Assembly: GCA_026826555.1 (NCBI GenBank)
Contig: JAKSZT010053764.1
Location: 20,762,516-20,826,515 of the forward strand
DNA: 64,000 nt
Direction: 5' to 3'
Source: Tolypeutes matacus
Lineage: Eukaryota > Chordata > Mammalia > Cingulata > Chlamyphoridae
Shown here: positions 23,670-35,739 of the stretch, one piece after another
Layout: the number at the start of each line of letters is the position of its first letter
Numbering within the stretch: the first letter of the stretch is position 1
The notes under the pieces: generated by a model
The model's database searches: none
The model's input: only the letters and a program-made list of their open reading frames with translations
What the model was told of the DNA's origin: nothing
Position numbers and translations under genes: made by a program

Positions 23670-26600
23670 AAAATCAATGAAGTGTAATTTAATTTTCCTG
23701 TGGAAAATTAATTTTAAGTATATTTCTAAATGTCTCCATTCTCTTCCTATAGTATGAGAATCTTTTTCTCATTTCACTTTCATCAGTGACAGTAATCTTG
23801 ATTCAGGGGGAATCACACAGAGATCCATTCTTAAGTTATGTGTACACACAAAATAGTTTCATAGTTTTCACTGTGGTGAAAATATCCATTTACACAACTA
23901 TGGTGGAGATCAATCTCAATCCACAAAATCAATTATCAGAGAAATATCACTTCCTTCTTTTCTAGAAGTCAGTTTCTAATCTGAACCTTCCTCGGGCTGC
24001 TAGGAAACTTATTCTCTATGGTTCTGGGGGTCCCCCTTTTTCCTTAGTTTGCATCTAAGTTTCAGGTAGGGGGGAGGGGAGTTGCTGGTAATCAGCCATT
24101 TGTCCACACAATTTGCCAAAGGGGTGTCCACTGTTTTGTCCCTATGGCCCACTGAGATACAAGCTCGCTGTTCTGTTTATACAGTCCAATAACACAAGTT
24201 TCTGTAAGAAGGCCTCTGGTATTATCTGCCGAAACAAAACTTCTGGGGTCTTGCTTCCTCTGTGGGATGCCCCCAGGATTCTGCTTTCTCTAAGACCCAC
24301 AGGCCTCTCTGCTTCCTCCATCTAGCCCAGGACACTATTCTAGTCTGCTGCAAGCCCTTCTAGGAACCTCTGCTTTTGCCAGGCCACTCTGCTTCTTCCC
24401 GCCAACCTCCTTCTCTTTTCACTTCCCTAGTGAATACTTTAAGCCCTCATCTGGGCTTGCTTTTGAAAACAAAAGCCAGGAGGAAATGAGGACTTCCTTT
24501 TATGCTTTCAACCCAGCCACTGACTTCCCTGAGGAAATGAAGTGACTTATATATGGGAGAGGGAAAGGGGAAACAAATTAACAAAAATCAATATCTAAAA
24601 ATATATCTAGCTTCACAGTCCAAATCAGTTAATTCTAGGGGGAAAAGGCTATTCCATGGTATGCAAATCTGCCTTCAGTATATGCATTTGAGTTTGCAAG
24701 GATAGTGAAGTTTTTACTCTGTCATACTTCAACTTGACTGTCCCAGGTACGTGGTGGTACCTAAGCTACAGCCTTGTGATCCAAACATAAAATCTTCTTG
24801 AGACACAGACACCTGAATTGAACAACATTGTTCCACTCTATCACATTTTCTATTAGAAATGAATTTTCCATTAATTAACTTAAATACCTAATCTGCCATT
24901 AATTCATTTTTTAAAAAAAAAAAGACATTTTCATTTAAGAAGATTTTTAAAGCAGGAAAATTAGGTTCACAGCTCCAAAAACTTGATCCACTTCTCCTTG
25001 AGGTCAAAACCCCTAAGAGCCCTTTTTCAACCAGAAGAAAGTGTTTTCTCTTCTCAAAGTAGCAGGATTTCATCCCGAATTTGATTGCAGAATAATTAAC
25101 CAATTACCGAATACTTAACCCCTTACTCATTGTACTAGCAGACTTCCAGTTCATTTCCAAAATGAACTTAAGCTTTAAGGGGATTGCATCCTTTTTCCCA
25201 GATCAGTGTGCAGCACTTTTAAATAGCAAATGTAGCTAATTACACCGATTTTCTGAAGACATTTCACCACAAGATAGTACCCCCCACACACCAAATTGTT
25301 GATGTTGTTTTTACTTTTCAGCAGTTATGCACTTTTAGTCTTTGCTAGCACAGCAAGAAACGTGCAGAGTATGGTTTTGTGGCAGTACGAAAGTCAGGAC
25401 CAACAGGCTTTGAAGGTGAGCATGAAAGAGCTGCATGAGGATTCTAATATTTAAGGCCAGCTGGAGAATGTTACAGGCCCTATAGAACTCCAAGATGTGA
25501 CAGGATTCGTTGTATTTCCCGCTGTAAATGCAACCTCTCCCAACCTCAAATATCCTGTAATCCTTCAAGTACTAACAAAGCTCTTGCCTTGGTCTTTTAA
25601 TATGTTCTTCTTAACACACCTCCTCACTTCATCCCAAGGCCTCCCCAAATCTTGTCACACTATCCCATTTCTGATCGGAGAGAGCAGAATCTGAGCTGCA
25701 CTTGGGTTAGGCTCAGTGCAAAATCCCTAATTAAGAGCCAGCCTAAAATGCCCAGTCATCACAAGGGAGTCCCAGAGGTCTCAACCCTAGAGAGATAAAA
25801 AGGACTTTTAGCTGTCTTACGGCAGAAACCGCCCCCAAATCCCACCCTCTCCTGTGGATCTTGGAATGGACCAAGCCAAGTAAGCAGACTCGGTCCTGTC
25901 TGCTCATCTTTATTTATTATACTCTAAATAGGCCAAGATGCAGATATTACTTAGTATAGCTAGGTGGTCAATAAACAATGCCTATTTGTTACCTTTAAGG
26001 CCACAATTAAAAACTAGGATTTAATAAAAAAATTTTAAGACCCAAAAAACATCTGTTAAGCATCCTATATATTTTTAGGACATGTTTGTCTCTCTCTTCT
26101 ATACCCTATGGAATTAGAGATTATTATCCAATGATGTGTATCGTAAATCCTACGCATTAATTTTCCCGTGGCTTTTTAGTGAAGTTCTATGTAACTAATG
26201 CCCACTTTTTAGTCATACGCTCACCTGGGAGAGACAGGATCATTTGGAGTCTCTGAAGTCTTAAAAGCAGACATTCACCAAATTCTTTCCACTTGTTTGA
26301 GCTTATTTACTGATTTTTTTAAAAAACCTTCTAAGTGTAACATTCCACAAACCCCACAGACATCACTCTCCAAACACCTGGCTTAGCTGTCGAAAGGAAG
26401 AGAGTGACTTGGGGCAGGAAGATTGAACTGAGTAAGCCCTGGCCTGTTTTCATTTATGAAATCCCCTCCACCAGTGAGCTGATGGACCATGGGGCTGCAG
26501 AGACTTCTAGAGGCATCAATCTGCTTGAATTAATGTGTTTCTACCCAGAATCTGAATGTTGAACATAAGAGCTTGCGTTTAGGGAGAAAACACCATGTAT

Positions 26601-26865
26601 GTCTGGGTACACAGTTCAGATTGACAGGTAAATCAAGGCATGTGGTTGACTTTACTGAGCATATCCACATGCTATAAATCACCAGCTTTACACATTACTT
26701 AGAATGTCCATACAGAGGGAATGCAAAAACTGTTTCACTATTAGAACAATTTCCCCTCCCAAGATATTTTTGCACCTAGCTTATTGAATTAATTATATGT
26801 AAATCCTTTTGCATATCTTTTCTTTTAGTTGTTTGCCCTATCATTTCCAAAATTGCTGTTATTTG
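23670..26865. other. Long unassigned stretch
   Basis: I see no gene, RNA or confidently named repeat. The C/T-rich block at about 24,100-24,480 has LTR-like composition. 24,900-24,925 carries an A/T homopolymer run. 25,300-26,700 looks like single-copy DNA and would be the best place in the window to test for conserved non-coding elements. Confidence 0.35.
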
Positions 26866-26869
26866 TATA

Positions 26870-27560
26870 TATCCAGGTACACTTAGAAAACCCATAAAAA
26901 CTCACTGCAAATCTCTTAGAATTAATGAATTAAAATGTCTAACACAAAATACATACGAAAAATTGGATAGCTTTCCTGCCTAACAGAAAAAAAAAACAAA
27001 AAACACCAGGGTAAATAAATGGAAAACGGATTTATATTGAGAATAATATAAAATACTTCAGAATAACTTTAATGAGAAATATGAAGGACCCTTATGGAGG
27101 AAATTACAAAACTTTTTGAGAAACATTGAAAATTTTTGACTAAATGAAAATATATATAATGTACTTGGATGGAAAGAATCTTTTAATGAGGACAATACTT
27201 AACAAATTAATGAAAAAGTTTAATGCAATTCTAATCAAACTACCAACTGAATTTAATTTTTATAAATTTATAAAGTGATCTTAAAATTCATCTGGAAAAA
27301 TAAATAGGTAAGAATAACAGAACTGAAAAAGAAATGGAACCTATCCACAGTAATTAAAATATAACACTGCAAAAATAAAATGATAATGGCATTAGCTCAA
27401 GAATATAAAAACAGGCCAGATAGAATTAAACACACAAATCAGATAAAGATCCTTTAGTGTATACATTTTTCAAAATACAAATTTTGTATTTGTATATGAT
27501 AAAGGTGGCATTACTAACCAATGATAAAAGGCGATGGAAAAATTGGGTTTGCTAAATATC
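26870..27560 (+). mobile_element. Old L1 ORF2 remnant, part 1
   Basis: Sense L1 ORF2 downstream of the RT core: 'aatgcaattctaatcaaact' corresponds to 'aatgcaatcccaataaaagt' of the intact L1 at 62,984-63,003, and 'tcatctggaaaaataaa' follows. Frames are destroyed. The element resumes at about 29,345, so 27,565-29,340 is a later composite insertion. Confidence 0.65.
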
Positions 27561-27886
27561 TGTCAATTGTGGTCACCCAATCTTTTGCACATTCTCCCTA
27601 CATTTTGATAATTTCCCACCTTTTGAATAATGTTTTCCAAAAAAATTTCCAGAAAAATTGCTTCCCCAATCAGACATAGCCAAAAGAGAGGGAATCAGTT
27701 CTGACCCAGCCTGGCCTCCATTTTACTGGTAAAGGTGGAAGCAGAGATGGCTGGCAGAGTCTTCATGTGGCCAGTCCAGTGCCACGGCACTGGGTGGTGT
27801 TGTTGGAAGGTTACTCCAAGCCTGTCACTTTACCACCTAATGATTTTGTGAGCTACCTAAAAACCTTCAGTACATTCCTTGTCTGC

Positions 27887-29283
27887 TGTGATGGTTTATT
27901 TCATGTTTCAATTTGGCTAGGTGATGGTGTCCAGTTTTTGGTTAAGACCTGGCCTGCTTGTTACTGTAAGGGTATTTTGAGATGGGATTTGCATCTACCG
28001 CCCATTGATTGTATCTACACTCAACATGGAGATTGCCCCAGGAATGTGGGGAGTCTCCTCATCCAATCAGTTGGAGGTCTTAAAAGCCAGTACTGGGCTC
28101 CTGAGGGCTCTAGAGACATGTAGGCACTATAGACAGGGCAGACAATCTCAGGAATTCAGCAACCTGTCCGTGGGCCTTACCTTGGAATATATGCTCCCCA
28201 ACGTATCAGAGTTAGACTCATTTATAATTTCACTACATGGCTCATCTACCCTTTTATTTGAACCTATAGTTAGCACTATACTGGTTAAAAATATGTCCCA
28301 GAGACTTAACTCTTCAGTCTTTTCATACACTGGTTGAGACCTGAATCTCAGCAGATTTGCAACACCTACTCTCCACTTCATTGGAAGCACCCAGGACAAT
28401 TAATAAAAGGATGACGATGGACAATGCCCATTCCAAAAAATCAGAGAGTATGTACAACTGCAAGCAAGACTGTTCCATCCATCTACCCCATGGGATCTAA
28501 GCCCCCTCTCAATAAGAAATAAAGTGGGTATCCCCAAATCCTCAAGATTGAGGAATGAACAAATATAAGGGGGGAATGCAACTATGGACTAAAGTAGACT
28601 TATGATTATTCTAGCATTGGAACAACTTGTATCATTGATATAAAGGCAGTGGCCACCAGAAGTTCTGAGGGGAGAGGGAAGAATAGGTGCAACATGGGGG
28701 CATTTTTGGGACATAGGAATTATACTGCATGATATTGCAATGACAAATATCAGACCATTACACATTTTGTCAAAACCTATAAAATTGTGTGGGGCAAAGT
28801 GTAAATTATAATGTAAACTATAATCCACAGTTAGTAGCAATGCTTCAATATGTGTTCATCATTTGTAACAACTATACCACACTAATGAAAGATGTTAATG
28901 TGGGAAAGCGTGGGAGGGGAAGGAGGTAAGGTATATGGGAATCACCTGTATTTTTTATGTAACATTTATGTAATCTAAAGCTCCTTTTAAAAAATTAATT
29001 AAAAAAAATTTTTTTAAGCCAGTACTGATAATTTCAGGGGTCAGATGAGAAATTCAGACTCAACTTCAGCATAAGTTCCTGCCAGAATGCCCAGCCATTC
29101 AGATTCCCCTGGGGAATTTGAACCAAATATTTTGGAATCACCTTTATGAGAGTTACCAGCTTGTGAACTGCTCTATGGAGTTCAGACTTGCCAATCCCCA
29201 CAGTGGCATAAGCCAATATCTTTTAATAAATCTTTGTACATATCCTGTTGGTTCTGTTTCTCTGGAGAACCCTGAGTAATACA
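27887..29283 (+). mobile_element. MLT2-type (ERVL) LTR, interrupted
   Basis: Starts TGTGATGGTTTATTTCATGT and ends GGAGAACCCTGAGTAATACA. The flanks TCTGC (27,882-27,886) and TCTGA (29,284-29,288) form a 5-bp target duplication with one mismatch. A 920-bp retroposon sits inside it at 28,096-29,015, between 12-bp copies of AAGCCAGTACTG. Without that insertion the LTR is about 465 bp, close to the 472 bp of the copy at 8,912. Confidence 0.85.
28096..29015 (+). mobile_element. Non-autonomous polyadenylated retroposon, copy A
   Basis: A 920-bp unit with an A/T-rich tail, flanked by the exact 12-bp duplication AAGCCAGTACTG (28,084-28,095 and 29,016-29,027). This is the signature of L1-type target-primed insertion. 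It begins with ggctcctgagggctctagag. Its body matches, in the same order, the minus-strand element at 54,788-55,682: 'gagttagactca', 'gaacctata', 'ggaacaacttgta' and 'gcagtggccac' all have counterparts. No frame is long enough or recognisable as a protein. I infer a xenarthran-expanded family using L1 machinery, or the 3' UTR of an autonomous element whose coding part is absent here. Confidence 0.75.
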
Positions 29284-29344
29284 TCTGATTAAACTAGCAT
29301 GAGTCAGTTGTGTTGTTTACAACTAAGGGAGTGACTGATAAAAA

Positions 29345-29565
29345 CCAGTTTTTGCTTTGAAGAAAAAAGCTATTTAAATCCTTACCTCACACCCTACATA
29401 TCAAAATAAATTTCACACTGACCAAGGAATAATTTTTTTACACAAACCATTTAAAAATTAGAAATAAAATATAGATGCACTCAGTATGGAGAAGGAAAAA
29501 AAAGAAAAAGAAAAAGTCATATGTATTTTAGCACTTAAAAATTTTACACTTCTATACCTTCCGGA
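29345..29565 (+). mobile_element. Old L1 ORF2 remnant, part 2
   Basis: 'cttacctcacaccctacata' and 'caaaataaatttcacactga' correspond to 'ccatctcacaccttatacaa' at 63,361 in the intact L1. This continues the fragment ending near 27,560 in the same orientation, dating the intervening insertions as younger. Confidence 0.6.
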
Positions 29566-29569
29566 GGAA

Positions 29570-30415
29570 GTACAAATGACTGATAAGTATTTATTTATTT
29601 TTATTTATGTATTTGTTATAAAGCTCACTAGTAATTAAAGAAACAGTGTGATGAAATGGTTCAAAGATGCAAATAATTTAGTTTGAGCAGAAGAGGGATA
29701 TGGGGGAGGCTGGGAGATAGGCAGAGAGAGGCAGCCCTGTGGCCTGCAAAGAAGGGCCGTGCAGTATCAGTCTTTCCAACCACAGCCGCATGAACAGTAA
29801 ATAATAACAATAAAATCCTTAACATCCTCGGAAAATAAAAATGAAAGATTCAGGGAGATTTTTACCTCTTGCAATTCTCAATGTTACGACTTTGAATCCA
29901 TCTAAAGCTAGAAACATAAACTATATATAACTATCTACTTTCTCCTTTTTATGGTGGTCACTGTGCCTGCAATGGTGACCATGGATTACAAAGAATCAGG
30001 GTTTGATTCTGGAGAGGGAACCTTAGGGTGCAGATGACCCATTCCTGACTGAGGGAATGTGACAAGAGATAACAATGCCAGAATGTGCTTTACGGTGTGA
30101 CTAGAAAATAATCAATCCTCAGATTCTTTGTACTATCAAAGAAAGGATTATAGAGTTGAACTTAAGATACATTGTATATATTTTTAAACCCTGTTTTAGT
30201 ATTATTTATGAATAATATTTAGTATTATTTATTTATGCAACAAAAATCTATCCCATGTACACATTAGGCAAGTCAAGTGATTATTCTATCAGTAATGCAG
30301 AAATGCACAGAACTCAGGCCCTTTAATCTAACGTGAAGTAGAAAGGTCCCTTCTTTAAGTGTAATAAAATCCTCAACAGTGCCCAAGGAAATCTGAGAAA
30401 ATGTAGGCCTGAAAA
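29570..30415. other. Unassigned sequence
   Basis: No recognised feature. The 30,180-30,235 part is a short ATTATTT-type AT repeat. Confidence 0.35.
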
Positions 30416-32400
30416 CCAGAGAAGGTCAAGAGCCTCTCCTCCCAACTCTCCTATCCTTCTCGGCAAGTTTTTCCCCATTTCTGCTCCCATCTGCAGGAAC
30501 CAGGCTGGCGACATTAAACCTGGTCCTTCCTACAACAGACACAACATAAAACCTCTGCCACAGCAACTCCAACAGCTCACGAACCCTGGACATCCCAGAC
30601 CAGCCCAATTCCTGAGCCACCCAGGCTGGAGACAAGCACGTCAGCAGCCTTGCCCAACCCCCACGTGGTATAACCAAGAACTTAGCTAACTGTATAAAGC
30701 CAAGGTATGTAGCTAGCTTCTTTCTACAGCCACAGCATTCCCACTCCCCTCCCCACCTCTCATCACACTGGAGTACCCCAAAGGGTAGGGCTTGTGCCTC
30801 AGTTTCCCTGTTTAGCTCATCAGCACTAGAGCCATGCCCATCACCATCTGGGAGCCTGAACAGCCTTCTCCCTGAGGGCTGGGACTAGCTGCTCTAACTA
30901 GGTTTGCCACATACAGACTAATGATCTGGCACTGAGCACCTGCCATCTGGCTGGGTTTGAAGATGCTGGTCATTCTCCATTTGTCCACTGGTCCCCATCT
31001 ACCCTGCCCCCTTCTGTGCCTTGCTTGGTGCCCCAGGAGGCAGAATCTCATGAATTCCCTCACTGCTGTCTTCAGATGTGGGTTCAACCAATGGGTGGCA
31101 CCAGCAGGAGATGGGAGGAAAGGAGAAGCAATCAGGGTATTTCTTCTCCACTCTTCCCCTGCCCTGGGCCCTCTTTCTAGCCGCCACTGTGTCCTTCCAT
31201 GATCACAACACCAGCCAGGCAGTCCCTCCTCTCCAGTTTCCCCTCTTGCCCCTTCAGCCCTCAGGAGGTAACAGCTCCCAGCTGCTTCTAGTCCCTCAGT
31301 ACTTCATCATCCTTTCTCGGTTCCCTTTACCCTGTCCACACCTTTTTACCTTGCCCCTTCATCATATATCATGTTCTCTTGAACAAATCTGAATTGGTTC
31401 TGTTTTTTTGCAAGGACCCTAGCTCATATCCACTACCATGTCCTTCCTGCCACCCCATCCCACCTGCTAGATTCCCCATCTCCCACCTAAGCCAGCCTTG
31501 CCCCGTGGACCCAGCATTCCCAGCTCCCGCATTCCACCAAGTAACCCAGCCATGCTCTCCACTCCTGGCATTAGGCTCTGCCTGGCTGCAGCTCTCTCCT
31601 GCCTCTGCTCTGTGTGGGACCCTGCACACTCTCTGCCTGACACCCGTGGCTTCAATCTCTATCTGGACCATTTCTGACCTGCTACTTTTCCAAGGCACAC
31701 TATTCATGCACACCCTGGCTCCGGCCCCCCTTGCACTCCCCATCAGTAAATAGATACACCCCACTCTGGGCTCTTCCCCTTGCTTTTAAACCCAGCTCTA
31801 CCCTGACTACCAGCTTCCAAATGATGCTCAAGCTCTGAGTTGCCCCATATCCACCGCTCTGTCCTATAGCTCTTCTCAAGCTTACACCTCCTCCTTTAAA
31901 ACATCCCAGCTCTGCCGGAGGAGGAAGAGGTGATGGAAGCCATAAGACTTTCTGATGAATAATGTCCTCAAACTCTGGCAGATTCAGTATTCATAAAACT
32001 GAGCCATACTTGGGATCATATGTAGAAACATCATGGTCTTGGGTGACTTAGAAAGAGCCAGTGATAGTTACTTTTAGAATTCTATGCTTTTTGGACTTAT
32101 AAACTTCCTCTTTTTGCTATATGGCCTCCCTCCTCCAGTGTTCCTGACATCACTCACTGAGAGGCCCACTCCGCTCTGGCAATATCCCACCCCAGACACC
32201 CAGCAAACCACTCCTGCTCCCCGAGAGCCCTCCTCCTTTCTCTCCAAAACACTGTTCCCTTTCGTCCAAGCCTCCCAGCCCTCCACACTCCACTGCCCAT
32301 ACTCCAGATCAGCCCTCCTGCTTAAAAATACTTTATACATCTTCCTCCAAAACACTTCCTCTCTTTCCCTTGCTGCTTTCACTTAATGAGGTTGGGGGGA
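30416..32400. other. Pyrimidine-rich unassigned block
   Basis: C/T-rich plus strand, richer in GC than its surroundings. Overlapping ORFs of 124 codons (31,379-31,753, plus) and 131 codons (31,369-31,764, minus) arise from the composition: the plus product is mostly Pro, Ser and Leu and neither shows a domain. I see no splice-flanked exon I would defend. Parts resemble highly decayed L2 (for example 32,140-32,390). Confidence 0.4.
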
Positions 32401-32849
32401 GAATATAGCCAGGAAGGAAGACACATTATCTTCCAGGCATTTTACTAATAGGGTCTTTTTTTTTTTTTCTCCTTTCAAATTTTAAGGGAGGTACACAAGC
32501 TGGAACAAATTTCTTTCAAGACTGTTTAGCCTTTCTTGTGCTTTTTCCATTATCATTTTTATAGTGGAGATCTCAGAGAGGATTCACAGTGAGTCATTTT
32601 ATGAGGCAGTTCCATCTGTACCATCTGCAGGCATGAGATTCCCATCACTCTAGACATTACGTATCTCCTTATGGCAGCCCGGACAGAGGTTGGGGATTGC
32701 CAAGCCAGGTCACATGCCAGGAGCCCATCACTCATCCAAAGGGGGTAGGCAGTGTCTGCTTATAATTAGGTTCACCTCCTGGTTCTCGATTATCTGTCCT
32801 TCTGGCTTCAAATTCTTTCTTGCCAGCTCCATGCTGGGCCCAGTGGGGA

Positions 32850-33110
32850 CTCAAGTTCTGCCTTCTTGTTTCTTTCTGTCTCGCTCTCATCCCCATCTTT
32901 CCCTCCCCCTAACTCTCTCTCCTTTGCCCCATCTATTTCTCTTTCCATCATTCCATCTCTATCTTGCATGATAGATTTCTCTCCATCCCTTTCCCCATTT
33001 CCCATCTTTCATTCCTTTCTCCTCTGCCTCTCTCCCATTCGGCCTTCTGCTACATCTCCATGCTCTTATCTTTCTCTCTGTTCTGTCCTCCTCTCTGTCT
33101 CTGGTCCATT
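32850..33110. repeat. Polypyrimidine (CT-rich) tract
   Basis: A simple but imperfect C/T-rich run of about 260 bases with scattered TCTC, CCCT and CATC units. Short frames in it on both strands are compositional. Confidence 0.75.
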
Positions 33111-33799
33111 GCAAAGAAAATTTTCATGCCTTGCTAACAGGGACTACAGCTGTTTGTCACAATGCAACTAGAATGCCAGGATGCAGAAGAAACTTTTTAA
33201 AGAATCCATCTCCAAGGGAGACACCCTCATGTTTAAAATGTTTTTAAGACTAATCAGGGCTTGCATATAATGCTAATTGCTGGCGAAAATATATCTGAGC
33301 TCTTAGAGGTGGAGTTAGGAAAGCCATTTGCAAAATGAGGGTTAGGGAGAGGTGGTCACTATTAAATGAGGAAGTAGAGCTCCTCAAAACAGTAATTTCA
33401 AAGCCATTAGTCCCTAATTTAGCTCAAAATTTATTATAGAATAAACTTTCTTGGTGTCAATCACCTCTCCCACGTTCCACTTGTCATAAAACATCATAAA
33501 CAAAAATACGATTTTGAATATGAATTTGCCCTGTAACTCACATTCATTTGCACATAATTTGCATCTTACTTGTAAAGGCTGCATAAATACATAAACAAAG
33601 ACTTCTACATCTTCAACATTGTCAATTCCATTCAAAAATCCCTAATGCTGACCACAGGTCTGTCTTTCAATAACTCAGTGGCATGATCACTCTATTAGTT
33701 AAACACATAAATCTACTTCATGACTTTTTGACATCCACCATAGTAAATCTTCCAAAAAACAAGGGGGATTATTAGGCTTTTATTTTTTCAGCACTGCAG

Positions 33800-34004
33800 A
33801 GATATTTGTGAATACTGATTTGTCGAGTTCAAATCCCTGCTTTGCTAGCTTATATACTACCTGGCAAGTTACTTAACTCCTAAGAGTCTCAGTTTTCTCA
33901 TCTGTAAAATATACACAATAATACCTATCTCATGGAATCCTTAGGAAATGCTAATGAAATGCTCTTTCTACTCTAACTAGAATTTAATAGATTATGCCAC
34001 ATAC
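33800..34004 (+). repeat. MIR SINE, sense (duplication copy 1)
   Basis: 'gttcaaatccctgctttgct', 'ggcaagttacttaactccta' and 'agtctcagttttctcatctg' give a clear sense MIR. Bases 33,900-34,004 recur almost exactly at 35,135-35,239. Confidence 0.85.
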
Positions 34005-34194
34005 CTTTTCTCTTAATAAACTACTCTATTGGGCACTGTGGATTGGGCCTCAGATTAGCAAAATCACCCAGTGACAAAGAAAATTGAATAATGGATGACT
34101 CCTGTGATTGCCAGTGTTTTAAAATTATTTGACAGCCTTTTGCACAATTTATTTCATGGCCTCATCCTGAGAACCATGAATGGCAGTAGAAGCA

Positions 34195-34410
34195 ATTTAG
34201 CCAAGTGCTGTGCTGGGTCTTTTCTATGCATTATCTTATTTAATCTCACTACAACCTTTTAAAGTAGGTACTGTCCTCCTTTTTCAAGAATCTAAGGCTT
34301 AGAGATATTAAACAATTATTCTAAGGTCACACAGCATGAGTGGATTAGTAGCAAAGCTGGGAATTTATACCAGGACTTTCAGACACAGAGCCCATGCTTA
34401 GATCTCTCAA
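34195..34410 (-). repeat. MIR SINE, antisense
   Basis: 'atgcattatcttatttaatc', 'aaaccttttaaagtaggtac'-like sequence, 'aaggtcacacagcatgagtg' and 'gcaaagctgggaatttatac' are in antisense MIR order. Confidence 0.8.
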
Positions 34411-34704
34411 TAAAGGTAGAGCAAGGTGGGTAAGTGGATGAATTCAGCTAGTAATAAGGGCCACTAGACAATACTATTCTAATTAACTTGGTGACTACTG
34501 AACTGCCCTCACAGTTGATTGGGCTGTAGGGATGTTGATTATGAATTTGCCCCAGATAAATATCTGAGATTTTTTTACATCTGTGAAACAATCTAAAAAA
34601 CTAAGAGCAGCGTCTAATCTAACTTTTGTAAAACAACAGTGCCACCCAAGCATTTCACCATCACAAAAACGAAACATCAACTCTAACCTGGTAAGAGGAC
34701 CATT

Positions 34705-34835
34705 TAAAACAGAGCACAGGACGTGGTTTTGAGTCCCAGCTCTAACTGCAAGTTCTATGCCCTTGGGAAAGTCATAGGCCTCTCTGGTCCTCAGTTTTCT
34801 CAGCTTTTAAATATTGAAATATGAATAGCATAAAA
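34705..34835 (+). repeat. MIR SINE, sense
   Basis: 'ttttgagtcccagctctaac', 'cccttgggaaagtcataggc' and 'ctctctggtcctcagttttc' follow the MIR consensus order. Confidence 0.75.
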
Positions 34836-35134
34836 AGTTGAGGACTGATTCAAACATTATGCATAAAAATGTCCTTTATGCAACTGTGAGGTATTTTTAT
34901 TTTCCAACACAGCTTTTCCAAAGGGTAGACAGTGTGAAAAGCTGAGCAGACCTGAAGTAAGTGTGAGACTGAGAGATATTTGGTCTGTGGACCATTAAAC
35001 CAAGGCAAGAGAGTCATGTCCGTCATTATCTACCATCCAAAAATTCCACCCTTTTTTCTATACATTAACAGTTTTATACACTTTTATCTATACATTAACA
35101 TCACATTGACATCAATGTAATTTAACTTGTATAT

Positions 35135-35239
35135 ATCTGTAAAATATACACAATAATACCTATCTCATGGAATCCTTAGGAAATGCTAATGAAATGCTCT
35201 TTCTACTCTAACTAGAACTTAGTAGATTATGCCACATAC
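35135..35239 (+). repeat. 105-bp duplication, copy 2 (MIR 3' part)
   Basis: Identical to 33,900-34,004 at 103 of 105 positions with no indel. The differences are aattt/aactt and taat/tagt near the right end. The flanks are unrelated. Because MIRs are very old, this level of identity requires a recent local copying event rather than two independent MIR insertions. Just upstream, 'tctatacattaaca' is itself repeated (35,056 and 35,087). Confidence 0.95.
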
Positions 35240-35739
35240 AAGGCATAGAAAATGAAATGAAATCTAAGACCCTGTGGAGTTTTCTTCTTTTTTCCCAAAG
35301 GTGCTCCAGGTCCATCAGCAACGTTTGATGTCACCAATCACAAGCTTTGTTAATTCAACTGCCCCCTAACTCTTCAGGGGCAAATGAGTCACTTTTCAGT
35401 AGCCCTTATCTCTTCTCTCTTGGGAACTTCCAGAGGATTTGGGGTACAACAAATGCTTTCCTGGGACCTGTGTCATAGGGTTCCATTTTGTTATCACTCA
35501 TTCAGGATCCAACATGGACATGGACATACTGAAGGAAAGCAGCACGTAGGTTCATGGTTGGGAAGCCATTAGAAAACAGAAAGTACTGCTCTTTCTGTCC
35601 TTTCTTTTGGAGCCAGGTGGGAGGATGTACTTCCTAAGCCATTTCTCTTCAGAAAATGCTGAACTGAAGTGAGTATGAGGAAGAGCAGGCTGCCAAGCAA
35701 TCAGAAAGAAAACTGTTCTCAGATGGCATTGTCTGGTAG

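Noticed and set aside
31369..31764. Paired sense/antisense frames of 124 and 131 codons
   Set aside because: Caused by a pyrimidine-rich composition that suppresses stops on both strands; no start context, domain or splice support.
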